Shown: positions 12,180 to 25,169, numbered from the stretch's first letter. The stretch is DNA of 64,000 nucleotides from Umbilicaria muhlenbergii (GCA_000611775.1 KK106982.1:4906996-4970995), one strand, 5' to 3'. A program made the numbers and translations. The notes: generated by a model not told the origin, from the letters alone.

Positions 12180-13554
12180 ATGACTGCTGTTGATTATCTT
12201 ATCATACATTCATTCATTCAATGACTGATGACTTTATATTTAATGCAGAGACCTGTTGATTTACATGCATTTACTTTATTCCTTGAAATGAAGTCTCCTT
12301 GTCAGTGTGAGGAGATTGTGAATATTCATGTTGTCATCATAATTGCCTCTTCAGTGATTGATAAATGATTAAGATTTTAACTTTGATTGCAGTCACTTTC
12401 ATGACTGACTTGAGTGAATTGAGTGCAGGTTGTTTATTATTCAGTGAGAAATTCTTTTCTGTCATAATACAATATTCATGTCATACTTTTGTTTATATCA
12501 TTAATCTTGTTCTGAGAATTTTTTTTAATATCTGAGCGGCTTCAAAAGAGTTCATGATTAATAATAACATCAAAATGTGCTGAAATTTCCTGCATTGATT
12601 ATCTTGCAACCTGTGTCAGATCTCAATATTGTAGTTCAGTTAAAATGTGATGAAGAAGTTTTAATCATTAATGATCTTAAATGAGCATCTCACTGATTTC
12701 TTTGTGTGAAGTTAAAAGAAAGCAGTAGAGTTTTGATAATCTGTTGTATCAGAAGATGATTATATCATTGTTATAAAATTCAACTGCATTGAAGATGATG
12801 ATATTTCATTCATTTATGTCTTCATTAGAAGATAAGTTCTTCTTTAAAATCTTTAAAAAGTTGTTGTAAGTAATTTAAATGTGATCATGCTGTTTCTTCT
12901 GCTTTTATTAATCACTCATGACTGTTTTCTTGAGGTGAGAGGCTGCTCAGATGATGAAATCTCATTCAGTAAAAAATTACTTCAACATCAGCTTTCAGCT
13001 TTGATTGATTTTATTTAAGTATTCTTGAAGTTTTCATTTAATGACTTTGATGCTTCTTGTGTAAAGATAAGGCTCTCATGTCTTAATGAGATGTTAAAAA
13101 GAAAGAGGTGCAATATTTATTATAACTTAACATCATAATTTATGTGAAGAACTTATGTTGTTCTCTGAGTTTATTATGTTTATAATTGAAGAATTTTCTT
13201 ACAGATGTTGATTAAGCTTTTAAAGCTTTCTTTTATTATTCTTAAACTCAATTTCTTGTCATACATGTCATAATTATAATTACTGACGCTTGATGACTTC
13301 TTGATTGTGAGCAGTGACTGCTTTAAAATCATTAATGAAGTCATTAAAGTTACCTGCATTAATATGTTCATCATTGTTGTTGACAATGTCAGAAGCAGAA
13401 GTGTTGACAGTTAATAATATAAATTTATTAATTAAAGGTTTTGATTTAATTTAATTGACTATTTCACTGATCTGATGAGATTGAAGTGTTGATGTCATCA
13501 TGTTTTATTTGCTTCTGACATGATCATTCACCTGAAGGTACTGAGTGATTAGTT
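12180..13554 (-). pseudogene. B2 gag fossil
   Basis: It lies between RT and the 5' LTR on the - strand and matches B1 (1-1151 and 13818-14100) and B3 (57600-59028) in reverse complement or directly. B3 shows the CCHC knuckle clearly (CIKCEAVGH context); here the matching place is near 12190-12260. The leader next to the LTR matches base 31 onward of the window. Degraded. Confidence 0.6.
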
Positions 13555-13817
13555 TGTAAAAAACAGGTAGTATGATAATCATCATAATAATATTTGAACA
13601 AAGTGTCATAAGCAATATAATCATAATGAAGTTAATGCAGTGATTATATGTATTCTATTCAGTGGCAAAAAACTGATTACTGAGAAAGCAGGTTTCTGAA
13701 CCTTCTTATGAAAAGTTTTCACTTAATGTCAAGATGCTACTCACTGAGTCATCATATAAATGAGTTATGATGACATACTGTTGTATTATTATACTATTAT
13801 ATATGATGGCCTTGACA
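13555..13817 (-). repeat. B2 5' LTR
   Basis: The copy is 263 bp, starts TGTAAAAAACAGG on the + strand and ends TTGACA. It is followed at once by ATAAT (13818-13822), the second copy of the B2 target duplication. Confidence 0.85.
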
Positions 13818-16439
13818 ATAATTCATACTCAATTCACTTAATTCAGTCATGAAAGAGAAAACAACTCATGAGATTTTTATCATGAAAGTGATCACAATCA
13901 GAGTTAAAATCTCAATCATATATTAATCACTGAAGAAGCAATTATGATGATGATATGAATATTCACAATCTTCTCACACTGACAAGGAGACTTCATTTCA
14001 AGGAATGAAGTAAATGCATGAAAATCAACAAGTCTCTGCATTAAATGTGAAGTCATCAATCATTAAATAAATGATTGTATGATTAAATGATTTACAGCCG
14101 TCTTCATCACAGTTAATATAAATAAATAACTCATGAATCACCTTCAGTCTACTTCATTACTGATTATTAATAATATCTCACATCTGATATCAAGGCAACT
14201 AGAGGTAAAACTGCACATAATGACAATGAATAATATGATGAGCAAATCCTCACAATATTCATATATTATCAACAATAATAGTCAGGGTAATATAATCACA
14301 TGAGATGTTGTTAATAAGCTATTCTTACTAACTGAATCTTATGAGGCTCAAGGCAATGCATGAGGTAATGTGATTAAATTATCAAAGTCTATTGTACTTA
14401 TGATTACAGCATATGACATTGATGTTTAACTTTATCATTATAACAATCACTTTTTTATCATGCAAGACAACACATTAACTTCTTTTGTTTTCAAGTTACC
14501 TTATTTAATTCATGTGAACTTAAATCATTATTATGATACAGGTAATTCTTATAAAGAAAAGTAAAACATATTATCACACACTGAGTATTCACTGCTGATG
14601 AAAAGAAGGTTTTAAAGAATATTTTATGTATGAATAATCTTATCATTATTGACTGCTTCATAGGATCATCAGACTTAATGATTAATATGAAAAAATATAC
14701 TCTACAAATGAACTTATTATGATATGATAAAAAGTATGATAATGTTTATGACAGTTTACCTCCTGAATATCATGATTTCACAGACATATTTTAAATAACT
14801 GAGAAGTAATCTCTGTCTGAGAGAGATTCACATGATCATGTCATTAATTTAAAATCAAGACAGCAACCTTTATTCAGAAAGTTATACTTAATGTTTTTAA
14901 TTAAACTTAATGTACTGAAGGTATATTTAGATGATGTTATAAAGATAAGTATAATCTGTAAATTTAATATCATCTGCAGCTTTATCTATTATGTTCATAC
15001 TGAAATCAGATGACAGCTTATGACTAGTCATTAATTATAAACACTTAAATGATATTATCATTAAAAATCACTACTCATTATTATTTATATCAGATATATT
15101 AAACTGTCTACAGAGAGTCAAGAAATTCATGAAGCTGAACTGCAAGAATGCATATAATTAAATATAAATCAAGATTAAAAATGAGTGAAAAACAACTTTT
15201 CAAATATGCTTCAGATTATATGAATATTTTATTATATTTTTTAATCTCATGAATGCTTCTGTTATGTTTCAGGCCTTCATTGATAAGACTTTTAATGAGT
15301 TTCTTAATATAATTTATGTGATTTATTTAGATAATATCTTGATCTTCAGCAAAAATGAATCTGAGCATGAAGAGCATATATGACAAGTATTAACTGCATT
15401 ATAATGTCATGATCTTCACCTTAAGATTAACAAATGCTCATTTAATGCAACAGAAGTGAACTGTTTAAAGTTTAAAATTAATACTGAAGGCATACATATG
15501 AGTTCAGAAAGAATTCATGCTGTTGAAGAATAATTATTCTCAGAGAATATTCATAAACTGTAAGTTTTTTTAAGCTTTGTGAACTTCTTTTGAAGATTTA
15601 TAAAAAATTATTCTTATATAACAGCACTGCTGTTAAATCTTCTGAAAACAGAAAAGAATAAAAAGAAGATTAAGAATATATTATTTTCTCTTTTTCAACC
15701 TCAACAAATTATTATTAAAAGAAAGTGAAACAACTTGACCTCATTATGAAGGTTCAGTACAGAGTATTCAGCACATAATTTGTAAATCAAAGGAAAGTTA
15801 TAATAAAAAAACATTATATCTGTCTCTTTTTCACTTTCAGAAGCTGCATTGAAAGTGTTTAATGCTTTAAAGAAGATCTTCATGAGTACTTCATTATTAT
15901 ACTACTTCAATGAAAATAAACTCATGAAGGTTGAAATAGACACCTCTGAATTCATAATTAATAAAATATTAACATAACACTTTGAGGTTGATGATCAATT
16001 GCACTGATTATTAATCACATATTATAATAAGAAGCTGCTAAATACTGAGACTTAATATGATACAAGTGAACAAGAACTCTTTGTCATTATGAAAGTTATA
16101 CATCATTAACAGCATTATTGTTGAGGTGTTAAACATTAAATTATTGTACTGACTGATCATGCAAACCTCATTTGATTTATGACTACCTTAAACCTCACAT
16201 GAAGGCAGCTCAAGTGAGCTGAAAAACTCACTGAGTATGATTTTAAAGTTACATATCAAGAGAGCAAGAAGAACTCTGTTAATGATTTATTAAAATAATC
16301 TGATTATGAACTGTTAAAGACTGTCAGTACCTCAATTATCACTGAAAGAGTGCAACAGTCCTTTCATTTAAAAAGCAAGAATTATAAGTTAATGCAGAAG
16401 AAATTATATGCACTTGCTGCAATGACACTGCAGTCAAGA
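13818..16439 (+). pseudogene. B1 end of gag, protease and RT/RNase H fossil
   Basis: B1 resumes on the + strand. Its first part is the reverse complement of B2 gag (about 12200-12440). RT follows at about 14850-15600, with an active-site neighbourhood near 15325 and the context ILIFSKNESEHEEH. An RNase H-type segment runs to about 16400. The - strand open run at 15701-15883 is a shadow. Decay is heavy and no intact frame is present. Confidence 0.65.
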
Positions 16440-16910
16440 CACTCAGTATGACAGAAGTTATAACAAGAGAACATTATATTTATTATAATAAATATTATTA
16501 ATATGATGAACACTGAAGATGACAGTTTTATCAGAACATCAATGATGTGAAACTTATCTACTTAAGAAGAAGCAAGCTGTAATGAATTATAATTAAAACA
16601 CTCAATATGACAGAAGTTACAACAAAAGAATATTATATCTGTTATAATGAATAATATCAATACAATGAATACTGAAGTTGATAATATAATTAAAACATCA
16701 GCAGTCTGTAACCTACATGCTTAAGAAGTAAGTCATGATGAATATATTAATACAATAAATACTGAAGTTGATGATATGATTAAAACATCAGCAGTTCATA
16801 ATTTACATGCTTAAGAAACAAGCTGTGATGAATATATTAATATAATGAATATTAAAGCTGATGATATGATTAAAACATCAGCAGTTCATAATTTATATTC
16901 TTAAGAATAC
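16440..16910 (+). repeat. B1 coding-type repeat array
   Basis: Four to five units of about 100-120 bp run in the opposite orientation to the B2 arrays. They carry ACTGAAG(T/A)TGATGATAT, AAAACATCAGCAGTTCATAA and ACATGCTTAAGAA phrases, the + strand equivalents of the peptide repeat. The array breaks off at about 16910, where segment D begins. Confidence 0.75.
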
Positions 16911-16950
16911 AGTAAAGCCTGTACAGTGAAAAGAATAACAGTTGTATAAC

Positions 16951-17085
16951 AGTTGTATAAGATTACATAAAGTTGTGCAACTCTTGCATAATAATTTCAC
17001 AACTGCTGCACATCTGTCATGTAAAGGTTGCATAACTTTATGTAACTTTATGCAACTGTCATGCAACTGCTGCATTATAATTACA
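16951..17085. repeat. Hairpin-rich inverted repeat near the left edge of D
   Basis: Words around TTACATAAAGTTGTGCAA (16970-16995) recur in inverted form as TTGCATAACTTTATGTAAC (about 17028-17048), with further direct copies of ACTTTATGCAAC. A 13-bp ACAGTTGTATAAC word is also tandemly repeated at 16938-16962. Such palindromic subterminal repeats are common in DNA transposon ends. Confidence 0.6.
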
Positions 17086-17249
17086 ACCTCAACATCATAT
17101 TAATTGCAACAACTCATAACTGTTATGTGAGCATTTATTCACTGAAATTTCAAGTCACGGTTGTAGCAGTGATACTGATTATGATGTAATTGCAATGTAG
17201 AGTAAGTCAGTTTTATTAATTATAAATAATGTATTCCTCAGTCATACTT

Positions 17250-20200
17250 TAATACATAACTCTCATCATCATTCAGCTCATGAGACAATCATGTTTCATT
17301 CATATTCACATTAATGTAGTATAGACCTTCACTTTTTTGTAAAGCAGGCAGTTTATATATGCTCTGTCTTCATGTTACTCAGTGTAACAAAAGATTCAGA
17401 ACAGGATCTTTCTCACTCTCTGCACATATGACATTCATAATCATGAACATGTATTGTTGCTTGTGATATATGCAAGCAAAACATTGTGTCAGGTGAATAT
17501 TAATCATTTAAGTCTTCACCTTTATCTTTACTTCTGTCTCCGCTTCAGCTTCAGCTCTGATTCAAATTCAGGTTCAGGTTCAGATTCAGGTTAAATATTG
17601 ATATTAATATTAATCATGATCATGATCATGATCATGAGTGTGAGCATGAGCATGAGCTTCATACCTCACTTGAATGTAATTCTTCATGTTGTGTACTGTT
17701 CATTGATTTATCATCCTAGTGAAGCCTTCATTAGCATACACATTGACTGAATAGAGTAAGGTTTAAATCCTCATGATTATCAGTTAATAAGCTGCTCACT
17801 AATCAGTGTATGTCAATTGACATGCTCATTTAAGTCATTAAAATCTTATGTCTCACACTTCATGTAGCCTGTAATTCAAATTGAAGGCCTGAGTCAGGTG
17901 TCATTGAAAAATATGTTGCAGTGACAGATTAATCAACTTGATCATCTGATGTATATTATAAAAGTGACGTGAGAGCTTAAATTTAAAGACAGATAAACTG
18001 ACTCTTCAGTGATTATTATTTTTTACAGTTTGAATTCTCTTCTTCTTCTCATTGTTATCCTCATTGAGTTCATGCTCCCTCACTGAAAGGAAGTTGTTGA
18101 GAACAGTGAAGCAGTGTTTCTTCAGAACTGTTAAACACTTCATAATCTCTGAGTGTGTGTGATCTCAAGCACCTGCAAGCTCAAGTTGTAAAGACTGCTT
18201 AACAACATTCTTGATGAAGATATAACTTATAAGGTTTAAGGAAGCAACTGCATCTGTCATTATCTTTGTCCCTTTATAACTCATCAGTGAGGTATCATAG
18301 CAGGTGATAAACAGTTTATACTTATGTTTAAGCTCCTCAGCAAAAATGTTATAATTCATGATTATGATGTACTCCCTTGTGATGTCTGCTAGGTGCAAGC
18401 CGGCATGTATGTTGAGAAGACTTATATATATGAAGTCAATTATGTAAAGACTGATATAAATGTCAGAGGATTTAATAGCTTCTTTAACTTAAATTTTATT
18501 TTACATCAGCTTGAGGTCTCAGCATCTAGTTGCTCATCAGTGTTTAATGACTCATCAGTGTTTAATGACTCATCAGCATTTAATGACTCATCAGCATCTA
18601 ATGACTCCCTGATTTTTAATAATGACTGATTGATGATTGCATCTGACTCATTTAATACTTCTCTGTCTGCAGATGATGTCTCAGTGAAGGCTTCATCAAT
18701 AGTCTTCATCATGTAATGCATCAGTTGTTGATAATATCTTCAGGCCTTAATGATCAGGCAGTGTAGTGTGTCTGAATGTATATATCATTAACTTTCAACA
18801 GTGATATTGAACTGTGCAATGATTTAAAAAGCATGAATTATAAGCAGTATAAGAAGAAGTTGTATGATGTTAATGCAGTTGAGGTGTTTGTCTGCTGCAT
18901 GAAGAAATAATAAATGAAATTAATTAACATTAACATAACTGCATAAAATCAACAGCATCAGGATTATAACTTTACCTGCCTCAGAAAGTGATCATGATCA
19001 GATGTAATATATTAAACTTTAAATCTTAAGTTATGATGAAGGATACTTGAATGTCTGAAAGATTTTAAAATAAGAAGAGTCATCCTTTTTTGTGAAAATG
19101 ACAGAGAACAACAAGCTCTGTAATATTCATCTTAAACCTCATCATTTAAAGTGAAGTGCATCATATCCTGATGAAATGATGAGATTAAGTACTGATGTTA
19201 ACATTATTATAATTAATGATTGTTGCTCTTGTAGATCATATTTCTTCAAGAACCTCATCTTCTCTGCATTTATTAACTCAGCAGCCTCATCTCTTAAACT
19301 TACAGTCTCTCAGTGATATTAATCACAGTTTATAATGTTGTACTGTAGATTAACCTGTTAATCACTGAGACAGAAGCAGCTTCAACAGCTTGTCTTTACA
19401 CTGTGATGAAGAAATTCTTCATTGTCAGCTTATTGAAGCATGTCTTTAATAATAATCATGATGAATGCACAAATCAGTGTATTTTCTTCATGTATACAGA
19501 GAGTACACCTCATGTCAAGCTGCTGCATTGATGTGATAAATACCTCAACAACATCACTTATGTTTGCCTCATGTGAGCTTAACATAAATGAAAAAATGTT
19601 AATCACTTTTCATCTCTCTTTATATGAAAGACTGATTGAAATCAGATAAAAGACTTTGAGGGCTTAATAATTATTTTAATGTACACTGAAGTCATTGATA
19701 AAGAGAATAAATGATAAAGAGCATATTGACATGAAAAAGATGTTAATGACATGATCTTATTTGAAGTGATTCACCTTCAGCTTCACTTGAGTTAAATGTA
19801 GCTGATTTCAAGCCTGCATTATATTATTACTGATAACACGTCTGATGTAGAAGTGATCATCAAGATACATAATTTTCTTATTCATAAACTCTTAATCAAG
19901 AAACACATTCAGGTGATGAATAATCATATTTAATGTGAATTTTAAACATATGTCCTTTATAAGAAACAGCTCATGATCATCATGATTTAATAACATTACT
20001 GAGAGAAGAGAGATAAGGTCTGTTAAAATTATCTGCATTGTAAAAACAACCTCATTTACATGCTTGACTGTAAATTTATGATCTCAGTCAATGAAGGTGA
20101 TTCAGCCTTTGAAATATCTTTTCATAAGTTGAAATCATATGATGTTCTTTGAAATCAACAGCTCATCAGCCTGATTATATACATTATCATCAGAAGTAAC

Positions 20201-20950
20201 TTAAATTGATGAACTTCACACTTTGAAGTGTCATAACTCAGTTGACTCATCTTGATATTCAGTCATGTTAAAATGCATCTTGTCTCATAGCTGATATGTG
20301 AAGAGGATTCAGGTAATCAGATTTAACAGATCATATCAATATTATCAGTTTATTTATTTTAATATGTCTCCCCTCTTGTTCTTTGCTTCAGCTGATAGGG
20401 AGGATTGCTTCTTAATAAAGACTGTTAATGACTTTCACATTAACTGCAGCATTGATAGATGTCATTGAACCTGACATTTTATGATATCAAGTTTAACAGG
20501 AAGGTGCAGGATGTTAATGTTCAACATAAAAAAATCTGCATCAAACTTCTCAAGATTAACTCACTTCAGTGAAGCCTTCATCAGGTTAAGTGACATATGA
20601 AGAACTTCTTAAAGATGTGTATAATTCATTCTGAATATCTCAGACTTTTCACATCATAAATTGAAGGTAAGAACTTCTGAAGACAGAGTATATTTAAAGA
20701 TAATAATTTCAATGATCTTAAATGATGAAGTTTCAGAGGCTGCTAATCATCTATTAAAGTCATTAAGATCATCAGAGTCATCAAGAGTGAAGTCTTCAAG
20801 ATTATTAAAGTTTTCAATATTAATGAGATTTAACTCATAATTCATCAAACATGCAGATTTCACTTTAAAATATAAATATTCCTGATTATTCTGTATGCAT
20901 CAGTAGATGTTGCTTTGAAGACAAAACATATAACTTGAATATTATAAAGA
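17250..20950 (-). pseudogene. Unrecognised - strand coding fossil(s) in D
   Basis: Between the left edge of D and the helicase fossil, several - strand stretches stay open for 60-80 codons (18165-18398; 18506-18721). In the second of these an acidic DESLN(A/T) repeat is encoded by an 18-bp tandem at about 18535-18605. On the + strand, 17555-17650 carries TTCAGGTTCAGG and ATGATC tandem words. I do not recognise a domain. It may be the 3' part of the helicase gene or a second gene read in the same direction. Stops are frequent, as elsewhere in the window. Confidence 0.35.
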
Positions 20951-21029
20951 TTTTTTCAAGTTTTATTACTTCTGTTACTCTTTTGCTTATCTTGACTGTC
21001 ATTATTAAATTGATTAATATCATCATTTA

Positions 21030-21260
21030 TGCGTTCAGGCTCATGATCATCAGGCTCATGATCATCAAGCTCATGATCATCAAGCTCATGATTATTGAGC
21101 TCATGATCATTGAGCTCATGATCATTAAGCTCATGTGAATTGTTGAGCTCATGTGAGTTGTTGAGCTCATGTGAGTCATCAAGCTCATGTGAGTTGAGTT
21201 CATGTAAGTTGAGTTCATGTGAGTTGAGTTCATGTGAGTTGAGTTTATATGAATCTTTAT
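21030..21260. repeat. 15-bp tandem repeat (GAGCTCATGATCATT words)
   Basis: About fourteen units of 12-15 bp vary from GCTCATGATCATCAA to GAGTTCATGTGAGTT. Both strands stay open through it (20935-21138 on + and 21027-21266 on -) only because the repeat lacks stops, so neither open run is evidence of a gene. It separates the helicase fossil from the unrecognised D region. Confidence 0.8.
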
Positions 21261-21649
21261 GATCATATGCTCCTGTCAGTGTTCAAGTCATTCACTCAAG
21301 ATGATCAACATTTCTTGAAGTCATGATGTGTGATAAAGCAAAGTAGGTGCTATAAAACAGCAGAATAAATAAAAATCAAGAAAATGATAAATGAGTGACT
21401 CATTAAAAAAAGTATGCAAAATTTTAATGATTATTTTCTAAACTCATTTTTAAAACATATTGTTTAGTTTTTAATGAAAAGCTTTGAGTTTTTAAACCTA
21501 AAGTGAATGTGCTCAAGAAGCTTAAATCAGAAAGTGTGTATACATATAAAAACTGAATATTTAATGATTATATGTAACAGGCTGATTCATCATCATAGAA
21601 GATTTATGACTTAAACATTAAATGATGCATGATGATCCTCTTGATTAAT

Positions 21650-24172
21650 TAATTTCACACACTTTTTAATTTCTTCTCCTCTTCAGCTTCCTGATCAACA
21701 AGCTTCTCATCAAGACTATATTAATCACTCATAAGCAACTCATTACATATATCATTAATCATGACAACTGCTGAGAACTGCTGACAACCGCTAATCATTA
21801 ACTGTTAATCTCAGAAGAAATCATGAAAACTGTTGTAAAACTCATAATGAGGAAATCACAGAGAGGAATATGAAATCACTGAGAGAAACATGAAATCATC
21901 AAGGAGAAATCAAGTATTACTGTACATGTGATAAGCATGTAATGCCTTTAATCACTGACTAATTAACATCAAGCCTTAATAACATTAAGGAGTTTACATA
22001 CTGTTGAAAGCTGCTCTGATGAAGTCTTCATTAAGTTTTAAAAGAATCACTGTCATTCTCAGTCTCCTCCCCTGTCACCTCAGACTCAGAATCAGAACTC
22101 ATGACAATATGCTCACTTTTAATGAACTTGATGATTCATCAAAGGATGTTCTCAGTCTCTGCATGCTTAAGATTCAGCTTCTCTTGTATTTTAAGTGCAT
22201 TGTCTCAGTATAACTCCTCATTGTATATGAGAAAGTCTTCAAGGTCAAGATCATCATCATAAACCTTCATATCTCATTCTTCATCATGATCATTGAATAA
22301 CTGTTTGTTCAGTTCAGTCATCACAGTGAGGAGAGACTTGTGAATATTATTCTCAACAAGATGATCATTAAATGTATTTTTATTATGAATATTAAAAACA
22401 TTAATGACCTTGCTTGAGTTCTTCATTCAGCATGCATGACTGACAGCTTGCATGATCATTGAATCATTTAATGAGGTATCAAAGTTAACAACATTTCAAC
22501 ATCACTTTTATAAATTAAGCTCACAGAAGCTGATCATGTAAGATTTAATAAAAATCATGTCAGTTTTGTCATTGTCATTAAAGGTTGAGATCACCTTGAA
22601 TCACTCATCTGATGATATTTCAGCATAAAAGATGATACAGTTAACTTCAGCAAGCTGCAACACATCATACAGTAGCAATTAAGTGACAGGATACATGCAT
22701 CATACAATTATTTTTCATTAATCATGAACAATAATGTCAGTCAGGAGGATCAACATGATCTGAAGCTTAAAAAAATCATGACATAACATGATGAGAAGCT
22801 TAAGTCAGTTATTTTGTGAAAAAAGCTCAAAGTCTGATACCTTCTTGAAAATTTCTTTCAGCCATCATCAAATAAAGATGAGGTCAGTCACTCATCATCA
22901 CATTATTAAGACCTTAATCATGTGCTCAATGTGTAAGAAGTAAACTTAAATACAACATAAAAATATCTTGCACAGTGTGAGGAAGCTTCACTTTGATTGA
23001 TGAATCTTTTAATCAGAGTAAATCAGCTTATGATAAAGTTGATCTGCTTGTTCTTGATATAATTTTTATTTCAAAATGATGTATCAAGTCTTAATGATTT
23101 TAACATTAATGTATGAAAGATTCTCTCTGATGATCTTTAAGTTATTGAATGAGATTTTGAAAGCATGAGTGCGCTGAAGTATGCACTCAGTTCACAACTT
23201 TTGCAGACAGGCTTCAGTGATTGATGTTAATATATGAGATGAATAAATTCATTGCTTTGCTGCACACATAATCAATTGTAAAACTGTTGCAGCATGTTCA
23301 GCTGACAAATCATAAAAGTTGAAGATGTCAAGATTAATGTCAGAGTCAAGTTCATACTCAATAAGCTTAACTAATGATCATAGAGACTCAGTGTTAATGA
23401 GTTTCAGTAGTTTATGATAATCACTGAAATTTTGAGCTTCAGTCATAGTCATAGACGCAGTTAATGTCATGTAGAATGACTTTAATCAAGATAATGAAAT
23501 ATTAAGCTGAGTTTTATCATTTTTGATGACATGTGCTTCATTCAGAATGATGATGTTGAATTGATCATGCAGATCATGTGATCAGTTCAGGTCATATTCC
23601 TGCATTTTGCTTTTAATTACAGCTTTAAAGTAACTGTTCTGAAGACATCAACTCTGCTGATCTTGAACCTCATGTCTTACTGCTCAGATCTGATATGTTA
23701 TGATGATTACATTCTTCTCATTGTCATTATTATCACTAAACAGGTGATGATTCTTGATCAGTGTTTAAGAAATGATGTTGAGTAAATTTTTTAACTGTGA
23801 CTTGACATCTTCTTAATATTTTCAGACCTTAAGACTTGAAGTGACTCAGGTAATCTCTTTAATTCACTGATTAATGAGGTTGAGTGATATGATGATGATT
23901 ATAAGCTTCACAGCCTTCTGATCATCAGGGTTAACCTTGAATCATGCATTAACTTATTATAATATACATGTAGTTAGTCTTGAGCGCTTCAGTGAAGCCT
24001 TCATCAAGAGAGTCAGTTGAGGGTGAGAGCTTAACTTACAAACATGATATACTCAATTGCAGTTCATGTTTTATCAAGTCTGACACAGTCAGCAATGACA
24101 CACTCATGAAGCAGACTGAGCTGAAAGATAATGATTACATGAATGATCATGACTTGTCATATTTGAAGTCAG
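21650..24172 (-). pseudogene. SNF2-family helicase-like gene, decayed (5' part displaced by A1 and A2)
   Basis: SNF2 proteins are ATP-driven DNA translocases of chromatin remodelling and repair. On the - strand, about 23518-23548 reads NIIILNEAHVIKN, matching motif II (DEAH-box) of SNF2 helicases. Just downstream, MTLTAS matches motif III (LTATP). About 22430-22470 reads NDSMIMQAVSHAC, matching motif VI (QAxxR) of the C-terminal helicase lobe. An acidic tail (VYDDDLDLEDFLIYNEEL region, 22200-22260) follows. At least one intron is likely near 22630-22680. Many stops interrupt it, so it is a pseudogene. I could not place the Walker A motif, which should lie upstream, in the pieces 31123-31198 and 37680-37894 or lost. 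Both lobes and their order support the call; the subfamily (possibly Rad5/Rad16-like) is a guess. Confidence 0.65.
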
Positions 24173-24564
24173 TGTAACAGGTGGTGTCATAGTGACAGGG
24201 ATAATACAATCATTCAATGAACTATACCAATGTTCATTTAACCATGGCGCTTGATTCAATGAACTACTGGTCACATGTAGACTTGAATAAACTAGAAGGC
24301 AGTAGACTTATGAGATTGCATTTAATACATGAGTTGAGCATGAGCTTCTAACTATGAATCTACCTGTGATTATATAATACTTTAAAAGACTCATGTGTGA
24401 CTGTACTGTTCTACATGTGTAATCTTACTGCTCAGGGTGCTCATGCCCTGAGCATCATGAGTGATAGGGTGCTCAAGGTGCTCATGCTCTGAGCATCATG
24501 AGCAGTACCACATGTACGCCTGCTATGCATATCAACCAGGTACCATCTAGTGAGAGGTGTAACA
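24173..24564 (-). repeat. A1 3' LTR
   Basis: The copy is 392 bp, from TGTAACAGGTGG to GAGAGGTGTAACA. It holds two copies of a palindromic unit of about 40 bp (GCTCATGCTCTGAGCATCAT words) at 24428-24505, where the 5' LTR holds three. Confidence 0.9.
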
Positions 24565-25100
24565 CTAGCTCCCTCCTCAACATTTTCATCCTCAAAAACT
24601 CAACCTTCTCTATGCCTTCATCTGATATTAAAAAAAAGAAATCATTCACTTCCTGTCATTCCCATCTGGCTGATTCAATCGCCAAGAATGAACAGATTGT
24701 CATGTGAACATGTGATTGCTGTTTAACTGATGGCAAGGAGTGTAGAGTGTCAGATGATTATGATAAGTGTGACATCTGCATCAGACTGAGTGTCTCTTGT
24801 GACTTGTTCATATCTCTGAAGGAGATCAACAAGGTGAGTGCAGAAATTCATCACCTGAAAAAGGAAAAGAATGCCGTCATGACACAAAAGTGAGAGATGA
24901 GGGTGAAGAAAGAAAGGCTTCACAAACAGATCACTTTTCTAAGGAAGAAGCAGTTGAACTTGATTTATACTGAACTTCAAAACATTGAAGAGCTGAAGAT
25001 GAATGAGTGCATGACTGCTGTAACTGTTGATCCTTTTAACAGGCTTCTCCTCAACTTCTTCATGCTTGAGGCTTTCAACCTCAACAGTGTGAACTGACTT
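24498..25100 (+). pseudogene. Antisense Cys-cluster/coiled-coil frame at the 3' end of A1
   Basis: This frame runs opposite to gag-pol. It starts inside the LTR (MSSTTCTPA) and crosses into the internal region. Visible parts are a Ser/Lys-rich start, a Cys cluster (context KCDICIRLSVSCDL near 24765-24815), then a Lys/Glu/Leu-rich coiled-coil-like stretch (24897-25030, for example ERLHKQITFLRKKQL). The same arrangement occurs in A3 (62062-62720) and in A2 on the opposite strand (about 36700-37200). Similar small antisense Cys-rich proteins are, to my recollection, common beside fungal Gypsy elements. Function unknown; broken here. Confidence 0.65.
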
Positions 25101-25169
25101 TCAGTGAATTTCTTTGCTGAAACTGATGCAGTTTTGCTGCACAATGAGTAAGATTTTCTTCTGATTCTC

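Larger units (their letters stand above)
1152..13817 (-). mobile_element. B2: family B Ty3/Gypsy element inserted in B1, itself containing C1
   Basis: It is bounded by related LTRs at 1152-1688 (3' side, rearranged) and 13555-13817 (5' side), with a perfect 5-bp target duplication ATAAT at 1147-1151 and 13818-13822. A purine-rich tract on the - strand (about 1689-1715) abuts the 3' LTR. Inside, read on the - strand from the right, are gag (12180-13554), RT-like segments (about 11820-12150 and 11040-11520), coding-type repeat arrays, and the C1 insertion at 4454-10697. No convincing integrase or chromodomain region was seen in this copy, unlike B1 and B3. The element is broken many times and cannot be autonomous. 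Confidence 0.8.

Noticed and set aside
16911-16935. Assignment of D to the pogo/Tc1 class from its left edge
   Set aside because: The similarity is to a short, common TIR style. No partner end and no DDE transposase were found.
20935-21266. Opposed open frames of Ile/Met- and Met/Ser/Thr-rich peptides
   Set aside because: Caused by the stop-free GAGCTCATGATCATT tandem, not by a gene.
21650-24172. RecQ-type telomere-linked helicase instead of SNF2
   Set aside because: The DEAH-like block followed by LTAS and QAVSHA fits SNF2; no RecQ-specific region was visible.
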